A DNA stretch of 64,000 nt from Polynucleobacter sp. HIN7. Lineage in GTDB: Bacteria > Pseudomonadota > Gammaproteobacteria > Burkholderiales > Burkholderiaceae. The stretch is taken from NCBI RefSeq assembly GCF_030297595.1, contig NZ_AP028138.1, positions 310,001 to 374,000 of the forward strand, written 5' to 3'. Below are positions 52,860 through 63,020 of the stretch, piece after piece. A program made the translations under genes and the position numbers. The number at the start of each line of letters is the position of its first letter. Position 1 is the first letter of the stretch. The notes under the pieces were generated by a model that was not told where the DNA came from, made no database searches, and was given only the letters and a program-made list of their open reading frames with translations.

Positions 52860-53873
52860 ATGACTCAAACCATTCTCGTAACCGGCGGCCTCGGTTATAT
52901 CGGCTCGCATACGGTTGTTAAACTCTTAGAGCAAAACTACCGCGTGGTAATCTTGGATAATCTGTCTAATAGCGAGCGCACTGTGCTTGCGCGCATTGCC
53001 CAGATTACCGGTAAAGACTCGGTCTTTGTGGAAGGGGATATTCGCGATCGCTCCCTTATTGCATCGATTTTTCAGTCGCATGTAATTGATGGGGTGATTC
53101 ATTTTGCGGGATTAAAAGCGGTTGGTGAGTCGCAAGCCGAGCCGCTACGCTACTACGACAACAATGTATTGGGCAGCATCGTTCTTTTTGAGGAGATGCA
53201 AAAAGTAGGTGTCAAGACTTTGGTGTTTTCCTCATCAGCAACCGTGTATGGCGATTCGCCCGATACACCGTATCACGAGGAACTACCCTTAAAGCCGATT
53301 AATGTCTACGGGCGCACCAAATGGATGATCGAGCAGATTCTTGCGGATCTTGCATTGGCTCAACCGCAGATGGCCATTGCGTGTTTGCGTTACTTTAATC
53401 CCGTTGGGGCCCATGCTTCGGGACTGATTGGTGAGCATCCGCGTGGTATTCCCAACAATCTCATGCCCTATATTGCCCAAGTTGCCATTGGCGAGCGGGA
53501 GTGCTTAAGAGTGTTTGGTGCTGACTACCCCACACCTGATGGCACGGGCTTGCGCGATTACATCCATGTGGATGATTTGGCCGAGGGCCATCTCTTGGCC
53601 TTGCAGGCTCTTCAGAGTCATGCTGGGCTCTTAACCGTTAACTTGGGTACAGGTATACCGACAAGCGTTTTGCAAATGATTGCCGCCTTTGAGGCAGCCT
53701 GCGGTAAACCGATTGCCTATGAGATTGTGGAGCGGCGCCCAGGCGATAGTGCGAAAAGTTTTGCCGATCCGAGGTTAGCCAAAACCCTTTTTGGCTGGCA
53801 AAGCCAATATGGCATTGAGCGCATGTGCGCGGATACGTGGCGGTTTTATCAATCCCTTAGCAAGTCGCTTTAG
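52860..53873 (+). CDS. galE: UDP-glucose 4-epimerase
   Basis: GalE interconverts UDP-glucose and UDP-galactose. GGLGYIGSHTVVKLLEQNY near residue 8 is the NAD-binding motif, FSSSATVYG near 123 the catalytic Ser region, and YGRTKWMIEQIL near 150 the Y-x-x-x-K pair. The 337-residue length fits. It begins six bases after the autotransporter stop but may be expressed separately. The end overlaps the convergent gluQ by four bases, so no terminator separates them. It feeds sugar nucleotides to surface polysaccharides together with galU downstream. Confidence 0.94.
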   Translation: MTQTILVTGGLGYIGSHTVVKLLEQNYRVVILDNLSNSERTVLARIAQITGKDSVFVEGDIRDRSLIASIFQSHVIDGVIHFAGLKAVGESQAEPLRYYDNNVLGSIVLFEEMQKVGVKTLVFSSSATVYGDSPDTPYHEELPLKPINVYGRTKWMIEQILADLALAQPQMAIACLRYFNPVGAHASGLIGEHPRGIPNNLMPYIAQVAIGERECLRVFGADYPTPDGTGLRDYIHVDDLAEGHLLALQALQSHAGLLTVNLGTGIPTSVLQMIAAFEAACGKPIAYEIVERRPGDSAKSFADPRLAKTLFGWQSQYGIERMCADTWRFYQSLSKSL

Positions 53874-54850
53874 CTACTGCATTCCTTTACCAGTCGATCG
53901 TTCCAGCGCTCGGTTGCAATACCTAACCACTGTGCGATGCTTATTTGTTGAGCTAGGGTTGTATCCGCTATCCCTAAGTAATGCGCAGCACGATTGAGTG
54001 TTGCGAGCATGATTTCTCTTGAATGCATCTCGATAGCCGCAGCCTGGGTTTGTTTACTGAGTTTCTCGCCCGCGGTATTGGTCACCAGCGGGAGATGCAA
54101 ATAATGGGGCGTTTCATAACCCAAAGCGCACTGCAGATAAATTTGGCGTGCAGTGTTACTAAGAAGATCGGCACCGCGCACCACATGCGTAACCCTTTGT
54201 GCCTGATCATCGACTACCACCGCTAACTGATAGGTAAAGAGGCCATCGGCTCGCCGCAGCACAAAATCACCCACTTGACGATGAAGATCTTGGCTTTGTT
54301 TGCCTAAGCCTCGATCCACAAAGCCAATCACGCAATCCTTGGGTAGCCTCATGCGTAGGGCATGATTCTCAATGCTTAAATGTTGCTCGCGACACGTTCC
54401 CGGGTAAATGAGCTCTTGATTGGGACTTATTGAGACACCTGCTAGTTGCAAAACGTCCTCAATCTGTTTACGCGAGCACTGGCAGCCGTAGATCAGACCC
54501 TTGGCGATCAATTGATCGAGCCCCTTTTGATAAAGCGAAGTGCGCTCGGATTGCCACGTGGGTTCCTCATCCCACTCTAGGCCATAGGCTTTGAGTTGCT
54601 CAAGGATCAATTGATCAGCTCCTGGCACGGTCCTTGGGGTATCCACATCCTCAATACGCACGAGCCACATCCCGCCATGCGCTCGGGCGTCGAGCCAGCT
54701 CCCCAATGCCGTGGTGAGCGATCCCAAATGCAGGGGTCCGGTGGGTGAAGGAGCAAAGCGGCCGCGGTAGGGTTTTGGGCTTTGGCGACTACCTCCTGAC
54801 CTAGTGCCTTGATTGAATTGGGGATTTAAAGAGGTGGTCATCGGGCTCAT
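53870..54850 (-). CDS. gluQ: Glutamyl-Q tRNA(Asp) synthetase
   Basis: GluQ glutamylates the queuosine base of tRNA-Asp. RGRFAPSPTGPLHLGSLTTA near residue 29 includes the HIGH-like motif, YGCQCSRKQI near 110 and TCREQH near 140 contribute Zn-ligand cysteines, and KLSKQTQ near 262 is the KMSKS-like loop. There is no anticodon-binding domain, and the 326 residues fit this shortened GluRS paralogue. It complements queG in this window. The start may be 54850 or 54841. It is divergent from dnaE and convergent with galE. Confidence 0.93.
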   Translation of the reverse strand: MSPMTTSLNPQFNQGTRSGGSRQSPKPYRGRFAPSPTGPLHLGSLTTALGSWLDARAHGGMWLVRIEDVDTPRTVPGADQLILEQLKAYGLEWDEEPTWQSERTSLYQKGLDQLIAKGLIYGCQCSRKQIEDVLQLAGVSISPNQELIYPGTCREQHLSIENHALRMRLPKDCVIGFVDRGLGKQSQDLHRQVGDFVLRRADGLFTYQLAVVVDDQAQRVTHVVRGADLLSNTARQIYLQCALGYETPHYLHLPLVTNTAGEKLSKQTQAAAIEMHSREIMLATLNRAAHYLGIADTTLAQQISIAQWLGIATERWNDRLVKECSS

Positions 54851-54870
54851 GATTTGGGAGTGCGCACAGC

Positions 54871-54876
54871 TAAAAT
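54871..54876 (+). promoter_or_regulatory. TAAAAT -10-like element of dnaE
   Basis: TAAAAT in the 34-base gluQ-dnaE intergenic region ends eight bases before the dnaE ATG. No Shine-Dalgarno lies between. The only room for a -35 is inside gluQ's start, and none is convincing. Confidence 0.4.
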
Positions 54877-54884
54877 CATCTCAT

Positions 54885-57800
54885 ATGGCTGCCCCCCAAT
54901 TTATTCATCTGCGTTTGCATTCGGAGTACTCGATTACCGATGGGGTGGTGCGTATCGATGATGTGGTTGAGACCGCCTCCGCTGATGGGATGGGCGCGTT
55001 GGCACTCACGGATCTGGGTAACCTTTTTGGCCTGATTAAGTTCTACTCGGCAGCCCGCTCCTCTGGTCTAAAGCCGATTGCTGGTGCCGATGTATGGGTG
55101 ACAAACACTCAAGAGCCCGACCAACCCTATCGCATGTTGCTCATGGTGCAAAACCACACCGGTTACCTCAATCTTTGCGAGCTCCTAAGCAAAGCATCGC
55201 TTCATAATCAGCGTCATGGCAGAGCCGAGATTCAGCCGGATTGGTTGAGTGAGTCGCTGCCAGCAAGTACTAAAGGATCAAAGAAGAAAACATTGGCCGA
55301 GGGCTTAATTGCGCTCTCGGGTGGACATCTGGGGGATGTGGGAGTTGCACTCCTAAACGGGGATGAGGCGAGGGCGCGCGAGTCGGCCAAACACTGGCAA
55401 ACGGTCTTTGGTGGCCGCTATTTTGTGGAGCTTCAGCGTTTTGGTCATGCTCAAGAAGAGGCGCATATTCAGCTTGCATGCCAACTCGCTTGTGATTTGA
55501 AGATTCCGGTCGTTGCCACCCACCCAATTCAGTTTATGAAGCCCGAGGATTACACGGCGCATGAAGCGCGCGTCTGTATTGCCGAAGGCGAGTTATTGGG
55601 TGATCCGCGTCGTCCCAAACGTTTTACCGAAGAGCAATATTTTCTGACGCAGGCGCAAATGAGCGAGCGCTTTGCGGATCTCCCAGCGGCGCTTGCCAAT
55701 ACCGTAGAAATTGCCAAGATGTGCAATCTCAACCTGACCTTAGGACAAGCGCGGTTACCCGAGTTCCCAACGCCCGATGGTTTGCCACTCGATCAATACC
55801 TCATGCAACAGGCGGAGATCGGGTTGGATAAAAATCTGCGCAAACTCTATCCCAACGAAGAAGAGCGTAAGGCCCTTGAGCCCCGCTATCGCGAGCGCTT
55901 GCGCTTTGAGGTCAATACGATTGCGCAAATGGGCTTCCCAGGCTACTTCTTGATTGTCGCGGACTTTATTAACTGGGCCAAAAATAATGGCGTGCCGGTG
56001 GGCCCGGGTCGTGGGTCGGGCGCTGGATCTTTGGTCGCGTTCTCATTGGGGATTACCGATCTGGATCCTCTGCGCTACAACTTACTCTTTGAGCGCTTTT
56101 TAAATCCCGAGCGAGTTTCGATGCCCGACTTTGATATTGACTTTTGTCAGCATGGGCGCGACCGCGTGATTGCCTATGTGAAAGAGAAGTACGGCAAGGA
56201 TGCGGTGAGTCAAATTGCCACTTTTGGAACCATGGCAGCTAAGGCCGCGATTCGGGACGTGGGAAGAGTTCTAGAGCAGCCTTATGGTTTTGTTGATGGC
56301 ATTGCCAAGCTCGTACCGTTTAAGCCAGGGCAAGTAGTCACGATCGAGTCTGCCAAGAAAGAAGAAAAGCAACTCGCTGAGCGGGAAAAAAATGAAGAGG
56401 AAGTACGCCAACTCTTAGCGCTTGCACAGCAGCTTGAGGGTATGACCCGCAATGTGGGCATGCATGCCGGAGGGGTGCTAATTGCCCCTGGCAAACTCAC
56501 CGATTTTTGCCCGCTCTATACCCAAGATGGTGGCGATGCCAATGCAGGGGTTATTAGCCAATTCGATAAGGATGATGTCGAGTCCATTGGTCTGGTGAAA
56601 TTTGACTTTTTGGGCCTCACCACGCTCACCATCTTGGCGGGGGCCGAGCGTTGGATTCAGAAACTACATGCGGATCGTAAGGATTGGAGTATCAGTGATA
56701 TCCCTCTCGATGATCCAAAAGCTTTTGAGCTTTTAAAGCGCGGTAATACGGTTGCAGTTTTTCAGCTGGAAAGTCGGGGCATGCAAGGGATGCTGCGCGA
56801 TGCCAAACCCGATCGCTTTGAAGACATTATTGCCTTGGTGGCGTTATACCGACCGGGTCCCATGGACCTCATTCCCGATTTCATTAAACGTAAACACGGG
56901 CAGCAGAAAGTGGAGTATCCCGATCCTCGCATTGAGCCCGTATTGCGTGAGACCTACGGCATCATGGTCTACCAAGAGCAGGTGATGCAAATGGCGCAGA
57001 TGATTGGAGGTTACTCCTTAGGGGGTGCTGACCTATTGCGGCGCGCGATGGGTAAAAAGAAGCCCGAGGAGATGGCTCAACATCGCCAGATCTTTCGCGA
57101 GGGGGCGCAAAAAAATGGACTCACCGAGCACAAGGCCGATGAAATCTATGACCTCATGGAGCGTTTTGCAGGATATGGTTTTAATAAGTCCCATGCGGCT
57201 GCCTATGCGCTATTAGCCTATCAAACCGCCTGGCTCAAGGCCTACTACCCCGCTGAGTTTATGGCGGCCAACTTATCGCTCTCAATGGACGACACCGATA
57301 AGGTGAAGATTTTGTATGACGATAGCCTGCACAATGGCTTAAAGATTCTGCCGCCGGATATTAATACCGGAATGTACGAGTTCACACCGATTGCAGAGCT
57401 CCATGATCAAGAACAAGGTATAGGGATTCGTACGATTCGTTATGGCTTGGGGGCGGTCCGAGGCACCGGTGAAGGGGCAATCCAAATCATTGTGGAAGCT
57501 CGCAAGAATGGACCATTTAAAGATCTGTTTGATTTTTGTGCCCGCGTGGATCGGCGTCAAGTCAATCGCCGTGCGATTGAAGCCTTGATTCGGGCGGGGG
57601 CATTTGATTCGATTGCGACCGATGCTGCCAAAGGCTTAGCGCATGCGTATGATGCGCGCGCCACGCTTCTAGCCTCACTCTCCCGTGCGATCGAGGCTGC
57701 CGAGCAGGCCGAAGCCTCAGTGCATCAGGTAAGTCTCTTTGATGCAGAGGATGTGGCGCAAGCCCATGCACCCGAGTACGTGAAGGAACTTCCTTTTTCT

Positions 57801-58475
57801 GAGAAGAAGCGACTTCAAGATGAAAAAGCGGCATTGGGCCTGTGTTTAACCGGACATTTGTTTGATGCCTACCGGCCCGAAGTGACGCACTTTATTCGTC
57901 AACCACTCATCAAGCTCACCGAGGGTAAGGATCAATTAGTCGCTGGCATCATTACCTCATCCCGAATGCTGATGGGGCAACGTGGACGAATGATGATTGC
58001 GACGATTGATGATGGCAGCTCAGCCCTTGAACTGACGCTCTATAGCGAAGTGTATGAACCCAATCGTTCTTGGCTCAAGGAAGACGAGCTACTGATCGCC
58101 AAAGTGAATGTGAGTCCCGATAAATTCTCAGGGGGCTTGCGAATTGTTGCTGAGAGCGTGATGGATATTGTGGGTGCACGTCTACGCTTTGCTAGAAATG
58201 TTCATCTCAATTTAGATACCGGCATTGATCTAAAGGTTCTCAAAGCCCAAATCAATCCATTTTTAGTCAAAGCACCAATGGGGAATGCCCTGCAAACTCC
58301 TCCAAAGGGACTGCCATTGACTGCCGCCGTGATGGCTAAAGGCGGGGCTTGCTTAGTTCAGTTTCCGGAGGATGTGCGCCTTTACCCGGATGACAACTGC
58401 TTGCGGAATTTGCATCAGATTTTGGGAAGCAAAACTGGCTCAAGCCCTAATCCGGTAGAAATTCAGTACGCTTGA
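54885..58475 (+). CDS. dnaE: DNA polymerase III alpha subunit
   Basis: The replicative polymerase catalytic subunit. I choose ATG 54885 because MAAPQFIHLRLHSEYSITDG matches the usual DnaE N-terminus; the frame is open further upstream but overlaps gluQ. The PHP domain is at the N-terminus, GPGRGSGAGSLVAFSLGITD near 380 and PDFDIDFCQHGRDRVI near 412 carry catalytic acidic residues, and YGFNKSHAAAYALLAYQTAW near 763 is conserved. QVSLFDAE near 950 is a beta-clamp binding motif. OB-fold and C-terminal domain follow. The 1196 residues fit the family. Confidence 0.95.
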   Translation: MAAPQFIHLRLHSEYSITDGVVRIDDVVETASADGMGALALTDLGNLFGLIKFYSAARSSGLKPIAGADVWVTNTQEPDQPYRMLLMVQNHTGYLNLCELLSKASLHNQRHGRAEIQPDWLSESLPASTKGSKKKTLAEGLIALSGGHLGDVGVALLNGDEARARESAKHWQTVFGGRYFVELQRFGHAQEEAHIQLACQLACDLKIPVVATHPIQFMKPEDYTAHEARVCIAEGELLGDPRRPKRFTEEQYFLTQAQMSERFADLPAALANTVEIAKMCNLNLTLGQARLPEFPTPDGLPLDQYLMQQAEIGLDKNLRKLYPNEEERKALEPRYRERLRFEVNTIAQMGFPGYFLIVADFINWAKNNGVPVGPGRGSGAGSLVAFSLGITDLDPLRYNLLFERFLNPERVSMPDFDIDFCQHGRDRVIAYVKEKYGKDAVSQIATFGTMAAKAAIRDVGRVLEQPYGFVDGIAKLVPFKPGQVVTIESAKKEEKQLAEREKNEEEVRQLLALAQQLEGMTRNVGMHAGGVLIAPGKLTDFCPLYTQDGGDANAGVISQFDKDDVESIGLVKFDFLGLTTLTILAGAERWIQKLHADRKDWSISDIPLDDPKAFELLKRGNTVAVFQLESRGMQGMLRDAKPDRFEDIIALVALYRPGPMDLIPDFIKRKHGQQKVEYPDPRIEPVLRETYGIMVYQEQVMQMAQMIGGYSLGGADLLRRAMGKKKPEEMAQHRQIFREGAQKNGLTEHKADEIYDLMERFAGYGFNKSHAAAYALLAYQTAWLKAYYPAEFMAANLSLSMDDTDKVKILYDDSLHNGLKILPPDINTGMYEFTPIAELHDQEQGIGIRTIRYGLGAVRGTGEGAIQIIVEARKNGPFKDLFDFCARVDRRQVNRRAIEALIRAGAFDSIATDAAKGLAHAYDARATLLASLSRAIEAAEQAEASVHQVSLFDAEDVAQAHAPEYVKELPFSEKKRLQDEKAALGLCLTGHLFDAYRPEVTHFIRQPLIKLTEGKDQLVAGIITSSRMLMGQRGRMMIATIDDGSSALELTLYSEVYEPNRSWLKEDELLIAKVNVSPDKFSGGLRIVAESVMDIVGARLRFARNVHLNLDTGIDLKVLKAQINPFLVKAPMGNALQTPPKGLPLTAAVMAKGGACLVQFPEDVRLYPDDNCLRNLHQILGSKTGSSPNPVEIQYA

Positions 58476-58550
58476 TTTTTCTGTTCGAATCTTTTGTGCT
58501 TAGTTAAAAGTTACCTAGTTCGATCAACAAGTTACTCATAAAAAAACAAA

Positions 58551-58751
58551 ATGCCCATCGTAATTACCACCATCATTGATGAGAATGGAAACCAAGTCAT
58601 TCCACTGATTGGTGATGCATGTTATCCAGAGGCGCTTAAGAGGGTTGTGATTCGCATACATGGAAATGAGCGAATCATTACTCCAATCGAACATACTTGG
58701 GATAACTTTTTCTTAAATGGACCCGTTGTTTCTGATGATTTTATGAATTAG
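58551..58751 (+). CDS. VapB-like antitoxin (orphan)
   Basis: This 66-residue frame resembles the AbrB-type VapB antitoxins: the middle YPEALKRVVIRIHGNERIIT and the end TWDNFFLNGPVVSDDFM match the W-D-x-F-F ... V-x-D-D-F-M ending common in that group. The N-terminal swapped-hairpin motif (usually N-x-S-Q-A-V-R-L-P) is weakened to GNQVIPL, so DNA binding may be lost. No VapC-like toxin follows; only 47 bases separate it from the convergent galU. No Shine-Dalgarno is visible. It may be a decaying toxin-antitoxin remnant or a solitary regulator. Confidence 0.5.
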   Translation: MPIVITTIIDENGNQVIPLIGDACYPEALKRVVIRIHGNERIITPIEHTWDNFFLNGPVVSDDFMN

Positions 58752-58798
58752 CTGGAATGTTGAACCTATCAGGGGTAGAAGCAATCTCCTGCCAATGC

Positions 58799-59668
58799 CT
58801 AACGATTTTTAAGATAGGTCTCAAAGTCGTCTTTAAGCTCAGGGTGCTTTAGTGCAAATTCAATGGTTGCTTTAAGGTAACCTAATTTACTACCGCAGTC
58901 ATAGCGCACCCCTTCGTACTCATAGGCCAGAACGGCCTCATCCTTTAGGAGAGTTTGTATAGCATCAGTGAGTTGGTATTCCCCGCCAGAACCAGGTTTG
59001 AGGTTGCGAATATGACCAAAGATCGAAGACGAAAGGATATAACGGCCAACCACTCCAAGATTAGATGGGGCATCCTTCGCGGCAGGCTTTTCAACAATTC
59101 CGGTGACGGCATGGATTCCTGTACCTTGGACTTTGGCTGCCACGACCCCGTAAGATTTGGTTTGTTCTGGCAGAATTTTCTCGACAGCCAAGACTGAAGC
59201 ATTGTGTTTGGAATGCAGATCAACCATTTGTTTGAGGACTGGGGTATTACCATCCAATAAATCATCGGCCAAGATAATTGCGAAAGGTTCATCACGTACT
59301 AATTTCTCGGCGCATAAAACCGCATGTCCGAGACCCAATGGCTCGGCTTGGCGAACATAGACGCAATCCACATGGCTGGGTTTGATATTGCGCACGATCT
59401 CTAGAAGGCTTTGCTTATTTTTCGCTTCAAGTTCTGCCTCAAGTTCATAGGCCTTATCAAAGTGATCTTCGATGGCGCGTTTGCTGCGACCAGTCACAAA
59501 AATCATTTCCGTAATGCCAGCAGCAATAGCTTCCTCGACCGCATACTGAATTAATGGTTTATCCACCACATTGAGCATTTCCTTAGGGGATGCTTTGGTA
59601 GCTGGTAAAAAGCGAGTACCTAATCCTGCAACAGGAAAGACCGCTTTAGTGATAGGTTTAGTCGACAT
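58799..59668 (-). CDS. galU: UTP-glucose-1-phosphate uridylyltransferase
   Basis: GalU makes UDP-glucose from UTP and glucose-1-phosphate. The 289-residue protein has [20 protein letters not shown] near residue 9 (nucleotide-binding loop), the Lys of [19 protein letters not shown] near 30, ADDLLDG near 134 and [19 protein letters not shown] near 206. Expression probably from the CATAAT at 59681-59676. With galE it supplies the sugars used by the transferase clusters in this window. Confidence 0.95.
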   Translation of the reverse strand: MSTKPITKAVFPVAGLGTRFLPATKASPKEMLNVVDKPLIQYAVEEAIAAGITEMIFVTGRSKRAIEDHFDKAYELEAELEAKNKQSLLEIVRNIKPSHVDCVYVRQAEPLGLGHAVLCAEKLVRDEPFAIILADDLLDGNTPVLKQMVDLHSKHNASVLAVEKILPEQTKSYGVVAAKVQGTGIHAVTGIVEKPAAKDAPSNLGVVGRYILSSSIFGHIRNLKPGSGGEYQLTDAIQTLLKDEAVLAYEYEGVRYDCGSKLGYLKATIEFALKHPELKDDFETYLKNR

Positions 59669-59675
59669 AGTCGTA

Positions 59676-59681
59676 ATTATG
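59676..59681 (-). promoter_or_regulatory. CATAAT -10-like element of galU
   Basis: On the minus strand CATAAT ends seven bases before the galU ATG. No Shine-Dalgarno and no clear -35 are visible. This is the same spacing as at fic and uvrD. Confidence 0.4.
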
Positions 59682-59755
59682 CCTCGTCTTTATTAAAATC
59701 CAGTTCTTGGAACTTTGCGAACTGTCGTTGATCCATTTGTTTAATCAAGTGAAAA

Positions 59756-60034
59756 ATGAATAAAAGAATTAACCGCAATCCTTCACGCAGACCAACGCAT
59801 CCCGGCGCAATTCTACGCGAGGATATTTTGCCTTCACTCGGAATCAGTCAGGCGTCCCTAGCGGAATATTTAGGAGTCAGCCGATTGACGGTGTCTGAAA
59901 TTTTGCTTGAAAAGCGTGCCGTAAGTGCAGAAATGGCCATGCGCATCTCGAAGGCAATTGGCGGATCTCCGGAAAGTTGGTTGCAAATGCAATCTGCCGT
60001 TGATCTATGGGATGTTGCGCAACGGTTTAAGTAA
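59756..60034 (+). CDS. higA: HigA-family antitoxin-like HTH protein (orphan)
   Basis: The 92-residue protein has the HigA start RRPTHPGAILREDILPSLGI near residue 11, then QASLAEYLGVSRLTVSEILL as the HTH, and the ending ESWLQMQSAVDLWDVAQ typical of HigA. HigA neutralises the HigB mRNA nuclease and represses the operon. A higB would be expected just upstream, but only 87 bases separate it from the divergent galU, so no toxin is present. It may be a remnant or a stand-alone regulator. Confidence 0.8.
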   Translation: MNKRINRNPSRRPTHPGAILREDILPSLGISQASLAEYLGVSRLTVSEILLEKRAVSAEMAMRISKAIGGSPESWLQMQSAVDLWDVAQRFK

Positions 60035-60092
60035 GACCCGGCGAAGTTGCCTAAACCAATCCCAAATTTAGCTTTCGCCTGATTGACTAAGC

Positions 60093-63002
60093 TTACATGC
60101 TTAGTTTATTAAGCTGTTCACTTAGCTTCGCATGACTTACTTCAAAATCCGCTAGCCGCTTTTTCTCCTGCTCGAGGACTGCGGCGGGAGCACGGGATAC
60201 AAAGGATTCATTATTCAGTTTGCTTTGGCATTTGGCGATTTCATTAGCAAGACGTGTAATTTCTTTGGTGAGGCGCGCCTGTTCTGCTTTGGGGTCAACC
60301 TCAATCTTCAGCAATAACTTATTACGACCTACCAGAGCAATCGGCGCGCCCGGCGCATCCTTTTCCAAAGTGGATTCATCGGTCACAATTTTCACTTCGG
60401 ATAGCTTGGCTAATGCACTGAGATAGGGAGCAGCCTTCGTTAAAAAGTCTGTGTCGCCATAGATCCATAAGGGCACCTTCTGAGCTGGCGAGATTTGCAT
60501 TTCTCCACGCAGATTACGGCACGCATCAATAATGCTTTTAACCTCACCCATCCATGCCTCACTGGCCGGATCAATCTTATCGGTTTGCGATATAGGGTAG
60601 GGTTGCAGTGCAATCGATTGTCTAGGTTGATTGGTAAGCACCTTACCACTCTTGGGACCAATGGTTTGCCATAACTCCTCGGTGATGAATGGAATGATGG
60701 GGTGAGCCAGGCGCAAAATGGTCTCGAGAACGCGTAAGAGCGTTCTTCGCGTTGCCCGTTGTTGAGCAGGGCTGCCCTGTTGTAACTGAACTTTGGCAAG
60801 CTCTAAATACCAATCGCAATATTCATCCCATACAAATTGATAAATGGCGAGAGCAATGTTGTCAAACCGGTAATCGGCAAAGCCTTTGGCGACATCCGCT
60901 TCGGTACGTTGCAGTTGCGAGACGATCCAGCGATCCGCTTGCGAGAAATCCAAATAGCCTTCAGGGCCGCATTGGTTATCGCACGGTGCAAAGCCATTGT
61001 TTTTCTCATCCCCGGGGCAGCTCATTAGGACAAAGCGTGTGGCATTCCACAACTTATTACAAAAGTTACGGTAACCTTCGCAACGTTTTTGATCAAAGTT
61101 AATATTGCGCCCTAAAGAGGCCAGTGAAGCAAAGGTAAAGCGCAATGCATCGGTACCAAACGCTGGAATACCTTCTGAAAACTCTTTCTTTGTTTTCTTT
61201 GTAATGCTCTCCGCTTGTTTGGGGTTCATGAGGCCTACAGTGCGTTTTTGAACCAAGTCGTCGAGTGCAATACCATCAATCAAATCGATGGGGTCCAGAG
61301 TATTGCCCTTGGACTTACTCATTTTCTGGCCTTCGGCATCGCGCACTAAGCCATGCACATAAACAGTTTTAAATGGTACCTTCCCAGTAAAGTGGCAGGT
61401 CATCATCACCATGCGCGCGACCCAAAAGAAAATGATGTCAAAGCCTGTGACCAAGACCGAGGAGGGTAAAAAGTGATCGAGCTCTTTGGTTTGCTTTGGC
61501 CACCCCAGTGAACTAAATGGCACCAATGCAGAACTAAACCAAGTATCTAAGACATCCTCATCACGCTTGAGATCTCCTGCGTAGCCCGCTGCCTTGGCTT
61601 TAGCCTGCGCTTCATCCGCATTGCGCGCCACAAAGATCTCGCCGTTATTTCCATACCATGCGGGGATCTGATGGCCCCACCATAATTGCCGCGAGATGCA
61701 CCAGTCCTGAATGTTCTCGAGCCACTGGGTATAGGTTGAGATCCAGTTCTCAGGTACGAGTTGGATGTCACCCGAGGTGACCGCATGCAAGGCGGCTCCA
61801 GCAATCGATTGACCCGGTTGGTAGCGATTATCGGGACTTGCTTTCGACATCGCCACAAACCACTGATCGGTGAGCATCGGCTCAATCACGGTTTGGGTTC
61901 GATCACCCCGCGGCACCATGAGGGTGTGGGGCTGAACTTTTTCCAATAGATCAGCTGCTTCGAGATCGGCCACAATTTGCTTACGAGCGGTAAAGCGATC
62001 GAGCCCTTGATAGACCTTCGGAGCATGCTCGTTAATTTTGGCATCGAGCGTTAAGACATTAACGAGTGGTAACTGATGACGCTGACCTACCGCGTAGTCA
62101 TTAAAGTCATGGGCGGGCGTGACCTTTACTACCCCAGTCCCAAAACTCATATCCACATAGGTATCCGCAATAATCGGGATGCTGCGTTGGCAAAGGGGAA
62201 GCTCAACAGTTTTACCAATCAGGTGACGATAGCGCTCATCCTCTGGATGCACCATGACCGCCACATCACCCAAGAGGGTCTCAGGGCGCGTGGTTGCGAC
62301 CACCAAGTGGCCACTTCCATCGGAGAGGGGATAGCGTATATGCCAGAGGCTGCCTTGTTCCTCTGTGCTGACTACCTCTAAATCCGAAACGGCAGTACCT
62401 AACACGGGATCCCAGTTGACCAGGCGCTTGCCGCGATAGATTAGTCCTTGCTCAAAGAGAGTGACAAAGACCTCCACCACGGCCTCGGACATCTTGGGAT
62501 CCATCGTGAAATACTCACGTGACCAATCAATGGATGCACCAAGCCGCCGAATCTGCCGCGTAATCGTGGAACCGGATTCTTCTTTCCACTCCCATACCTT
62601 CTTTAGGAAGACCTCGCGCCCAAGATCATGGCGGGAGATTTTTTGGGCATCGAGTTTGCGTTCCACCACAATTTGGGTGGCAATTCCGGCGTGATCGGTG
62701 CCGGGAACCCAAAGGGTATTCTTGCCGGACATCCGTGCATGGCGCACCAAGCCATCCATGATGGTTTGATTAAACGCATGACCCATATGCAAGGTGCCTG
62801 TGACGTTCGGTGGTGGTAGCTGAATACAAAAATTGTCTTTGCCATCATCAACCTTAGCGGTGGCAATGCCACGCGTTTCCCACTCAGGTCCCCAGAATGC
62901 TTCGATTGGGGCTGGCTCGTATGACTTGGCTAATTTGGCTAAGTCAGGATTGTGATTGAGCGAGGGTTTTTCAGGGGAATAGGCAGTGTCAGACATAAGC
63001 AT
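60093..63002 (-). CDS. valS: Valyl-tRNA synthetase
   Basis: ValRS charges tRNA-Val. The HIGH-type motif is [15 protein letters not shown] near residue 65, and [14 protein letters not shown] near 568 is the KMSKS loop. The editing domain covers about 200-380, the anticodon-binding domain follows, and the C-terminus is the coiled coil typical of ValRS ([20 protein letters not shown]). Possible starts are TTG 63005, ATG 63002 and ATG 62996; the third fits the usual MSDTAY start. It is divergent from uvrD with only about 20 bases between starts. Confidence 0.95.
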   Translation of the reverse strand: MLMSDTAYSPEKPSLNHNPDLAKLAKSYEPAPIEAFWGPEWETRGIATAKVDDGKDNFCIQLPPPNVTGTLHMGHAFNQTIMDGLVRHARMSGKNTLWVPGTDHAGIATQIVVERKLDAQKISRHDLGREVFLKKVWEWKEESGSTITRQIRRLGASIDWSREYFTMDPKMSEAVVEVFVTLFEQGLIYRGKRLVNWDPVLGTAVSDLEVVSTEEQGSLWHIRYPLSDGSGHLVVATTRPETLLGDVAVMVHPEDERYRHLIGKTVELPLCQRSIPIIADTYVDMSFGTGVVKVTPAHDFNDYAVGQRHQLPLVNVLTLDAKINEHAPKVYQGLDRFTARKQIVADLEAADLLEKVQPHTLMVPRGDRTQTVIEPMLTDQWFVAMSKASPDNRYQPGQSIAGAALHAVTSGDIQLVPENWISTYTQWLENIQDWCISRQLWWGHQIPAWYGNNGEIFVARNADEAQAKAKAAGYAGDLKRDEDVLDTWFSSALVPFSSLGWPKQTKELDHFLPSSVLVTGFDIIFFWVARMVMMTCHFTGKVPFKTVYVHGLVRDAEGQKMSKSKGNTLDPIDLIDGIALDDLVQKRTVGLMNPKQAESITKKTKKEFSEGIPAFGTDALRFTFASLASLGRNINFDQKRCEGYRNFCNKLWNATRFVLMSCPGDEKNNGFAPCDNQCGPEGYLDFSQADRWIVSQLQRTEADVAKGFADYRFDNIALAIYQFVWDEYCDWYLELAKVQLQQGSPAQQRATRRTLLRVLETILRLAHPIIPFITEELWQTIGPKSGKVLTNQPRQSIALQPYPISQTDKIDPASEAWMGEVKSIIDACRNLRGEMQISPAQKVPLWIYGDTDFLTKAAPYLSALAKLSEVKIVTDESTLEKDAPGAPIALVGRNKLLLKIEVDPKAEQARLTKEITRLANEIAKCQSKLNNESFVSRAPAAVLEQEKKRLADFEVSHAKLSEQLNKLSM

Positions 63003-63005
63003 CAA

Positions 63006-63013
63006 ATTATAAT
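63006..63013. promoter_or_regulatory. Palindromic ATTATAAT serving as -10 for valS and uvrD
   Basis: ATTATAAT is its own reverse complement, so it contains TATAAT on both strands. On the plus strand (63008-63013) it ends seven bases before the uvrD ATG. On the minus strand (63011-63006) it lies nine bases before ATG 62996 and three before ATG 63002 of valS. GTGTCA at 62986-62991 is a possible weak -35 for uvrD. It could be a shared bidirectional promoter making nearly leaderless mRNAs. Confidence 0.45.
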
Positions 63014-63020
63014 TGGGACG

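Noticed and set aside
54813..54884. Upstream in-frame extension of dnaE
   Set aside because: It overlaps the gluQ start and its sequence has no similarity to DnaE N-termini; ATG 54885 fits the family.
60086..60105. ACTAAGC/GCTTAGT hairpin around the valS stop codon
   Set aside because: The stem is only seven pairs and no T run follows on the minus strand, so I do not call it a terminator.
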